Assembly: GCA_904501955.1 (NCBI GenBank)
Contig: CAJGCY010000050.1
Coordinates: 1 to 15,687 of the forward strand
Length of the DNA: 15,687 nt
Reading direction: 5' to 3'
Origin: an uncultured Akkermansia sp.
GTDB taxonomy: Bacteria > Verrucomicrobiota > Verrucomicrobiia > Verrucomicrobiales > Akkermansiaceae
In this document: in pieces, positions 1 to 4,864 of the stretch
Layout of the letters: the number at the start of each line of letters is the position of its first letter
How positions within the stretch are numbered: the first letter of the stretch is position 1
The notes under the pieces: generated by a model
What the model was told of the DNA's origin: nothing
The model's database searches: none
What the model saw: only the letters and a program-made list of their open reading frames with translations
Position numbers and translations under genes: made by a program

Positions 1-84
1 ATGCGCCCGCGGTAATACACATTTCAGTTCCCGTCTTCGCGTCTCGCTGTACTCGCTTGCTACGCCGTGGCTGGCGCCTGCGGC

Positions 85-211
85 TCACGCGAACGTTCGT
101 TGTCACTCACGCGAACGCTTGGGGCTTACGCCCCTACACGCGAACGCGCGCTGTCGCTCGCGCGAACGTTCGGCCTAACGGCCTCACGCGAGGAGCACCT
201 AACGGTGCTCC
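85..211. repeat. CGCGAACG direct-repeat and hairpin array
   Basis: An eleven-base motif close to TCACGCGAACG occurs at 85-95, 107-117, 136-146 (ACACGCGAACG) and 158-168 (TCGCGCGAACG), with a partial copy at 184-193. The intervals contain small hairpins: GGGGC-TTAC-GCCCC at 121-134, GGCC-TAAC-GGCC at 172-183, and GGAGCACC-TAAC-GGTGCTCC at 192-211. Two of the three loops are TAAC and the third is TTAC. Spacing between repeats is irregular (22, 29, 22 and 26 bases) and the spacers are themselves palindromic, so this is not a CRISPR. It looks like a REP-like intergenic element; whether it is transcribed is unknown. Confidence 0.65.
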
Positions 212-230
212 AACTTCCGATTTATCGTGC
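211..230 (+). repeat. 20-bp element, left copy
   Basis: CAACTTCCGATTTATCGTGC marks the inner edge of the left hairpin array. Its exact reverse complement lies at 15465-15484, at the inner edge of the right hairpin-rich region. The flanks of the two copies do not match beyond these 20 bases. Shorter degenerate copies lie at 3661-3674 and 4743-4759. The function is unknown; it could be the terminus of a dispersed repeat or a protein-binding site. Confidence 0.7.
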
Positions 231-325
231 GCGAAAGGAGCCTCACTGCATCTATCCCCAAGCGGCATTCTCCCTATACTCAGCTCGATGTCGCAGAATA
301 ATCATAGGCATTCAGCACTTTGCGC

Positions 326-361
326 TTGCGGAACGGCGTCAAAAAATGGTAGTATGTGCGC
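326..361 (+). promoter_or_regulatory. Promoter of dsbD-like gene, predicted leaderless
   Basis: A -35 TTGCGG (326-331) and a -10 TAGTAT (350-355) are separated by 18 bases. Only six bases lie between the -10 and the ATG at 362, so a start about seven bases after the -10 falls on the A of the ATG. No Shine-Dalgarno sequence precedes the start codon. The same geometry recurs at other genes in the window, which raises confidence in each case. Confidence 0.6.
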
Positions 362-3300
362 ATGAACACAGTTCGTGCAATGATGATGTGCGCGGTGCTT
401 GCAACAGGCGCCGCCTTCGGTCAGGGCGTGCTACCGTTCGATAACGGCGGTGGTAGCGGCGGTGGATTCGGGTTCGGATTCTCTGCCGGCCCCCAAAAAC
501 AGGAAAATTTCTACACCGTAACGGCAAAAGCCAGCGTCTCTACATACCAGGCCGGGCAAAGCTTCTATATTGCCCTCAACGGCAAGGTGGCTGATACCTA
601 CCATGCCTACTGGCGCAATCCGGGCTCCGTGGGTGAATCCGTAACGGCCACATTGAAAGCGCCGGAGGGCTTCAAGGTAGAGGGGCCGTATTTTGAGCCG
701 CCGCACCGCGTGACCGGTGATTTCAGCACGGGTTATTGTTACGAGAAGCTCACCGTTGTGTGGAAAGTGACCCCCGAGGCAAACGCCCCGCAGGAAGCGG
801 AGTTCACCGCAGAAAGCGCTGCCCAGACTTGTAACGACATGGGCTGCAACCCCGCCGAAACACAAACCGCTACGGTTAAGCTGAGCGCGGGCGACGGCGC
901 TAAAGCAGCAGATTGGGAGAATGAAGAAAGCCGCGTAGAGGTGCTGGGCGAAACACCCGCAACCGTAACGGCCACCCAAACGACACAGGCGGTGGAGCTC
1001 ACGATTAAGGGTGTGGACAACATTCAGAACGCTTATTTCTTCTCTGAGGACAACTGTATTTCCCCGATTGCAGAGCAAACGCTGCAGAAAACGGCGAACG
1101 GTTACACACTCACCCTGCCCCGTAACGACAACTCCGACCCCCTGCACCCCGCCATCAATGAGGCACTGGTGGGCAAGGAGCTGGCAGAGCTCAAGGGCAT
1201 CCTCACCTTCGACGGCAAGTTCACCACGGTCACCGTGACCTTCGGAGAAGCTGCAGCCGCTGCTGCTGCCCCTGCGGACGCAAAGGCGGAGGACCCCAAC
1301 ATGCCGTACTACATTTACGGTGGGCTGCTGGGGCTGCTCGCCATCACGGCACTGCTTACCTTCACCAACATTGCCGGTGCTGCTAAGCCGTACATCCTCA
1401 TTCCCTTCTACGCCGGTTCCGCCTACGTGCTTACCATGTACATGGATATGCCGATGGCAGCCGCTCCGATGGGGCTTTTCATCACCCTGACCTGCTATTT
1501 GGCCGGTTTCTGGGCACTTTGCCACTGGTGCAACCGCAGCTCCACCGTCAAGGGCTGGATTTTGGGTGCTCTGGGTGGTATTTTGCTCATCAGCTCCTTT
1601 GTTTACACCGCCCTGCCGCGTGAGGAGAAGAAGGTGTGGCAGGAGTGGAGCCCCGAGCTCATGGCTCAGACCCTCAAGGAGGGCAAGCCCGTTTACGTGG
1701 ACTTTACCGCCACTTGGTGCGCCACCTGCCAGATGAACAAGAAGGTGGCCTACACGGAGGAGGTACTCAAGAAGTTTGAGGACTCCAAGGTCGTGCTCAT
1801 GAAGGCCGACAAGACCAACCCGAACGAGGCCATCGACGCCGAGATGCGCCGTCTTGGCCGTACGCAGGTGCCCGTGAACGTGCTTTACGTGCCCACCGAT
1901 GCCACCAAGGACACCCCTGAGCAGGTGCGCTACGCCATCACCACCGAGCTCTTCGGCCCGGATTACCTCTCTGAGTTCATTGACAAGACCATGAACGATG
2001 TAGCCATGGAGACTCCGCAGGAGGACATGGGCTTCTGGAAGGTGGTAGCCTTCCTCTTCATCGGTGGTTTCATCCTGAACTTCATGCCCTGCGTGTTCCC
2101 CGTCATCGGTCTGAAGGTGATGAGCTTTGTGGAGATGGGCGGTGGCAGCCGCGCGAAGGTGCTCTTCCACTCTTTGGCATTCGTGCTGGGTATTCTGCTC
2201 AGCTTCTTGGCGCTGGCCGTTGTGCTGATGCTCTGCTTCCCTGCCGGTGAGCGCAGCTGGGCTGTATGGATGCAGAACCCGTGGGTGGTATACGGCATTG
2301 TGCTGTTGCTGCTCGTGCTGGGGCTGAGCATGTTCGGCCTCTTCGAAATCGGCGTAGGAGCCACGGGTGCCGGCCAGTCCCTGCAGAACAAGGAGGGTAT
2401 GCTGGGTTCCTTCTTCCAGGGTGTGTTCATCACCATCGTTGCCACCCCCTGTAGCGCTCCCTTCCTCGGCTCCGCCATGCCGCTCGCACTGGCTCTGCCG
2501 GATATGCAGATGGTGCTTGCCTTCTGCTTCATGGGCTTGGGCTTGGCATTCCCCTACATCTTGCTCGGCGCATTCCCGAAGCTCATTGCCTTCCTGCCCC
2601 GCCCCGGCGCATGGATGGAGTCCCTCAAGAAGGCGCTTTCCTTCCTGCTCTTCGGCGCTGCGGCTTGGATTCTTTCCGTATACCTTGCCATGTACACCGG
2701 CACCCCGCTGCTGTACTGCTTCTTCGGTCTGATCCTGATTTGCTACGCCTGCTGGATTTACGGTAAGTGGTGCCCCATGTACATGAGCACGACGACTCGC
2801 GTACTCGGTCTACTGGCTGCCCTCATCACGCTTGCAGGCGGCGCAGTGCTCACCATCCCCGCGTTCGGTGAAGACACCCCTGCTGCACAAGCTGCCACCA
2901 AAGCTCAGGCGGAGGCTCCCGTAGCCACCCCTGCCAAGGCGGAAGAAACTCCCGCAGCAGTTGAAGAAGCGGCTGATGATGAGGAAGACGCCGACGAGGA
3001 GGAGGCTACCGAAGAAGAGGCTACTGACGAGGAAGAAGTAGCCGACGAGGAGACCACCACGGAGGAACCCACCACCACGGAGGAACCCACCACCACGGAG
3101 GAACCCACCACCACGGAGGAGCCCGCCACCACGGAGGATACCACCACCACCGAGGAGCCCACCACCACCGAGGAGCCCGCCACCACGGAGGAGCCTGCCA
3201 CCACGGAGGAGCCTGCCACCACTGAGGAGACCACCACTGAGGAGACCACCACAGAGGAGACCGCCACTGAGGAGCCCGCAACCACGGAGGAAACCACCAC

Positions 3301-3568
3301 CACCGAGGAGCCCGCCACCACGGAGGAGACCACCACCACGGAGGAGACCACCACCGAGGAGACAGCCACCACCGAGGAGACATCCACCACCGAGGAGCCC
3401 GCCACCACGGAGGAAACCACCACCACCGAGGAGACCACCACCACGGAGGAGACCGCCACCACGGAGGAGACCGCCACCGAGGAGCCTGCCACGGAGGAGC
3501 CCACCACCACGGAGGAGCCCGCCACCGAGGAGCCCACCACGGAGGAGCCGACAACGGTCGAAGCCTGA
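362..3568 (+). CDS. DsbD/ScsB-like thiol:disulfide interchange protein with Thr/Glu-rich tail
   Basis: Probable membrane electron conduit that passes reducing power from cytoplasmic thioredoxin to periplasmic thiol proteins. Length is 1068 aa from the ATG at 362; a GTG at 356 is in frame but lies just after the -10. Seen in order: signal peptide (about 1-22); a periplasmic DsbD-N/DsbC-like domain (about 35-180) with the TC-NDMG-C pair C157/C162 plus C126; four hydrophobic helices (about 314-419); a thioredoxin-like domain (about 430-535) with WCATC, cysteines C453 and C456; then an eight-helix DsbD core (about 556-836) with the two conserved membrane cysteines, FMPC577 and ATPC697. Residues 837-1068 are acidic and become Thr/Glu/Pro repeats. 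In E. coli DsbD the thioredoxin domain follows the core, so the order here is unusual. All redox cysteines expected for the cascade are present. The protein could equally be called ScsB-like; the exact substrate is unknown. It is monocistronic between its own promoter and terminator. Confidence 0.85.
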   Translation: MNTVRAMMMCAVLATGAAFGQGVLPFDNGGGSGGGFGFGFSAGPQKQENFYTVTAKASVSTYQAGQSFYIALNGKVADTYHAYWRNPGSVGESVTATLKAPEGFKVEGPYFEPPHRVTGDFSTGYCYEKLTVVWKVTPEANAPQEAEFTAESAAQTCNDMGCNPAETQTATVKLSAGDGAKAADWENEESRVEVLGETPATVTATQTTQAVELTIKGVDNIQNAYFFSEDNCISPIAEQTLQKTANGYTLTLPRNDNSDPLHPAINEALVGKELAELKGILTFDGKFTTVTVTFGEAAAAAAAPADAKAEDPNMPYYIYGGLLGLLAITALLTFTNIAGAAKPYILIPFYAGSAYVLTMYMDMPMAAAPMGLFITLTCYLAGFWALCHWCNRSSTVKGWILGALGGILLISSFVYTALPREEKKVWQEWSPELMAQTLKEGKPVYVDFTATWCATCQMNKKVAYTEEVLKKFEDSKVVLMKADKTNPNEAIDAEMRRLGRTQVPVNVLYVPTDATKDTPEQVRYAITTELFGPDYLSEFIDKTMNDVAMETPQEDMGFWKVVAFLFIGGFILNFMPCVFPVIGLKVMSFVEMGGGSRAKVLFHSLAFVLGILLSFLALAVVLMLCFPAGERSWAVWMQNPWVVYGIVLLLLVLGLSMFGLFEIGVGATGAGQSLQNKEGMLGSFFQGVFITIVATPCSAPFLGSAMPLALALPDMQMVLAFCFMGLGLAFPYILLGAFPKLIAFLPRPGAWMESLKKALSFLLFGAAAWILSVYLAMYTGTPLLYCFFGLILICYACWIYGKWCPMYMSTTTRVLGLLAALITLAGGAVLTIPAFGEDTPAAQAATKAQAEAPVATPAKAEETPAAVEEAADDEEDADEEEATEEEATDEEEVADEETTTEEPTTTEEPTTTEEPTTTEEPATTEDTTTTEEPTTTEEPATTEEPATTEEPATTEETTTEETTTEETATEEPATTEETTTTEEPATTEETTTTEETTTEETATTEETSTTEEPATTEETTTTEETTTTEETATTEETATEEPATEEPTTTEEPATEEPTTEEPTTVEA
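3049..3558 (+). repeat. Thr-Glu-Glu-(Pro) coding repeat in the DsbD-like tail
   Basis: About 170 codons are made of roughly thirty units such as TTTEEP, ATTEEP, TTTEE and TATTEE. At DNA level they are near-identical 15-21 base units (ACC ACC ACG GAG GAR CCC), with runs of exact 18-base copies around 3052-3123. The tract encodes a highly acidic, Pro/Thr-rich, presumably disordered segment after the last membrane helix, predicted to be periplasmic. Unit number should vary through replication slippage. The high GC and lack of stops also create long false open frames on the opposite strand. Confidence 0.9.
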
Positions 3569-3594
3569 TTTCCCCGACAGATATCTATTTGCAC

Positions 3595-3624
3595 CCGGTT
3601 TTGCCCCCGCAAAACCGGTTTTTT
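3595..3624 (+). terminator. Rho-independent terminator after dsbD-like gene
   Basis: A perfect 10-bp stem, CCGGTTTTGC (3595-3604) and GCAAAACCGG (3609-3618), with a CCCC loop, is followed by six T residues (3619-3624). It lies 26 bases after the stop codon and separates this gene from the next. Confidence 0.92.
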
Positions 3625-3660
3625 CATCCCCTCATTCCGCTAATTTGGGAGCGACTCGCC

Positions 3661-3674
3661 CGATCAATCGGAAG
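3661..3674 (-). repeat. Degenerate copy of the 20-bp element core
   Basis: CGATCAATCGGAAG matches the reverse complement of the core CTTCCGATTTATCG at 13 of 14 bases. It lies between the dsbD-like terminator and the promoter of the 3779 gene. Its orientation is that of the right-end copy. With a single short match, chance is possible, but its intergenic position and the partner at 4743 on the other side of the 3779 gene argue for a real copy. Confidence 0.4.
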
Positions 3675-3743
3675 ACAGCCCCCCCAAGAAACGGACTTTG
3701 TGCAAATCGACGCCTCAAATTTTAATATAAAAACAAAAAAAGT

Positions 3744-3778
3744 TTGACTTATTAAACAAAATAACGTAATATAGAGAC
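3744..3778 (+). promoter_or_regulatory. Strong promoter of the 3779 gene, predicted leaderless
   Basis: TTGACT (3744-3749), a 17-base spacer and TAATAT (3767-3772) form a near-consensus sigma-70-type promoter in an AT-rich stretch. The -10 ends six bases before the ATG at 3779, so the expected transcription start coincides with the A of the start codon. There is no ribosome binding site, and downstream in-frame ATGs would delete most of the signal peptide. Confidence 0.8.
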
Positions 3779-4738
3779 ATGAAGAGCAACATACTACTCA
3801 CACTCAAGTTGGTGGGGCTGCTGATGCTTAGCCCCTTGGCTCAGGCACAGGAAGCACAGGAGGCTGCGGTATTCCCGTATCAGCCGGGTAGTTTGCTGCT
3901 ACCCTTCGGCGGAGGACGAAATGTCCGTATGACCGAAGAAGAGCGCATTGCTCTATATGAACACGCCAAGAAACACGCCGAAGAGGTAAAAGTCCGAGTG
4001 ACACAGGGTATGGCGGACTATCTGGAGCAACATCTGGCGCTCATTGCGGAATACAAAGCGGAGCTTGAAACTAAGCGCGGAATCCGAGAAAAAAAAGTCA
4101 TAGCCGATAAAATACAAAAAGAGTATGAGGATGCAATTACATTACTGCGGCGGCGTGAGCAAGACGGAGCAGCAGCCCCCGGCGAAGCGGATGAATTGGA
4201 GTTAGAATGGCTTCTTTATTGCGCCCGAATGAGGTCTTGCAAGTACACAGTCGAATTAGGCTTAGGTCAATACGCTGTTCAAGCAAAAGATTGCGCCAAA
4301 CGCGTGCTGGAGGAGCGCACGAAGCGTTATCAGAGCGGTTTAGCCTCTTACGATGGTGTACTGATTGCCCAAATAGTGTACAGCGAAATCATCCTCAATA
4401 GGGAGCTTAGGAAAAAAGAGCCCATAACGGATGCAGAAGTGAAAAAAGCGCAGGAAGCAGCACAACAATTGCGCGAGCTCACGGAAAAGCGGATACAAGA
4501 AGGGTTCGCAGCCCCGGATGTTGCTACCCGCGCCAACATCATCATCGGCACACTCATGCTGGAGTACCGCATTGCGCAGCTCATTCGCCATGACAAAAAA
4601 GAAGCCGGACGCCTCGCCGAAGAAATCCGCAAACAGCTGCAAGCTTTCATCAACGAGCTGGGTGACGCACCCGAGCACGCAGCATTGAAGAGCTATCTTG
4701 AAATCCTCCTGCGTAATTTCAAGAGGTATCACAGTTAA
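3779..4738 (+). CDS. Secreted alpha-helical protein of unknown function
   Basis: I do not recognise this 319-aa protein. A signal peptide is clear (hydrophobic residues 5-19, likely cleavage after AQA at about residue 24), so it is exported. The rest is charged and almost wholly helical, rich in Glu, Lys, Arg and Ala. Three segments share the pattern RxxxG[MLF]A followed by a long amphipathic helix: R73-A79 (RVTQGMA), R183-A189 (RYQSGLA) and R238-A244 (RIQEGFA). The second and third also share KR-x-Q-x-G-x-A. This pattern resembles the helical hairpin repeats of TolC-like outer membrane efflux proteins, but the protein lacks their beta-strand segments and usual length, so I infer only a periplasmic helical scaffold. 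Base composition is more AT-rich than its neighbours, with frequent AAA codons. It has its own strong promoter and no operon partner, and is flanked by degenerate inverted copies of the 20-bp element. Confidence 0.8.
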   Translation: MKSNILLTLKLVGLLMLSPLAQAQEAQEAAVFPYQPGSLLLPFGGGRNVRMTEEERIALYEHAKKHAEEVKVRVTQGMADYLEQHLALIAEYKAELETKRGIREKKVIADKIQKEYEDAITLLRRREQDGAAAPGEADELELEWLLYCARMRSCKYTVELGLGQYAVQAKDCAKRVLEERTKRYQSGLASYDGVLIAQIVYSEIILNRELRKKEPITDAEVKKAQEAAQQLRELTEKRIQEGFAAPDVATRANIIIGTLMLEYRIAQLIRHDKKEAGRLAEEIRKQLQAFINELGDAPEHAALKSYLEILLRNFKRYHS

Positions 4739-4742
4739 GCAC

Positions 4743-4759
4743 CATCTTCCGATTTATCG
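4743..4759 (+). repeat. Near-copy of the 20-bp element
   Basis: CATCTTCCGATTTATCG matches the first 17 bases of the left-end element (CAACTTCCGATTTATCG) with one mismatch. It lies four bases after the stop of the 3779 gene and has the same orientation as the left-end copy, opposite to the degenerate copy at 3661. Confidence 0.55.
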
Positions 4760-4796
4760 AACGAGGCTATTTTCTATAACAGGCAAAAAGGAAAAC

Positions 4797-4853
4797 ATGC
4801 ACGAGACGTGGAGGGCGCGTTCCGGCATTGACAGCGGGGAGGTGGTGTGCTAG
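4797..4853 (+). CDS. Possible 18-codon leader ORF upstream of polA
   Basis: An ATG preceded by AAAAAGGAAAAC (an AAGGA-type ribosome binding site with a five-base gap) opens an 18-codon frame ending in TAG at 4851-4853. A weak -10-like TATAAC sits at 4775-4780. The frame runs through the polA -35 and its stop overlaps the polA -10. No lipid, membrane or repeated-residue feature is visible. It may be chance; if translated, it would be a small leader expressed from an upstream start. Confidence 0.15.
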   Translation: MHETWRARSGIDSGEVVC

Positions 4854-4864
4854 GATGTTGAGCG
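4828..4864 (+). promoter_or_regulatory. polA promoter, predicted leaderless or nearly so
   Basis: A consensus -35 TTGACA (4828-4833), a 17-base spacer and TAGGAT (4851-4856) lie directly before polA. Eight bases separate the -10 from the ATG at 4865, giving a predicted leader of zero to about two bases. The AGGA inside the -10 could act as a Shine-Dalgarno only if transcription starts further upstream. Confidence 0.72.

Larger units (their letters stand above)
1..325. other. Non-coding left end with hairpin array and 20-bp element
   Basis: I see no credible gene here. Positions 1-80 hold nothing I recognise. Positions 85-211 hold a direct-repeat and hairpin array, and 211-230 a 20-bp element that recurs inverted near the right end; both are listed separately. 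Positions 231-325 show no clear structure. Reading frames that cross the region only translate the repeats (Arg- and Thr-rich) and resemble no protein family I know. Confidence 0.6.

Noticed and set aside
7..18. CCGCGGTAATAC, as in the 530 loop of 16S rRNA
   Set aside because: Only twelve bases match and the flanks do not continue as rRNA; chance similarity.
85..211. CRISPR array
   Set aside because: Repeats are only about eleven bases, spacing is irregular, the spacers are palindromic, and there are no cas genes.
356..361. GTG start two codons upstream for the dsbD-like protein
   Set aside because: It lies directly after the -10, where transcription would not yet have begun; the ATG at 362 gives a normal signal peptide.
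57..444. Two plus-strand frames of 102 and 125 codons at the left end
   Set aside because: They translate the hairpin and direct-repeat array and run into the dsbD-like gene; no start signal and no family features.
431..2170. 579-codon open frame on the minus strand opposite the dsbD-like gene
   Set aside because: It is antisense to a gene with clear domains and catalytic cysteines. The translation is His/Gly/Val-rich without family motifs, which is what the codon bias of the real gene produces on the opposite strand.
2905..3627. Minus-strand frames of Val/Ser and Trp/Pro repeats opposite the tail
   Set aside because: They are the complement of the Thr/Glu coding repeat; repeat DNA lacking stops yields long frames in several readings.
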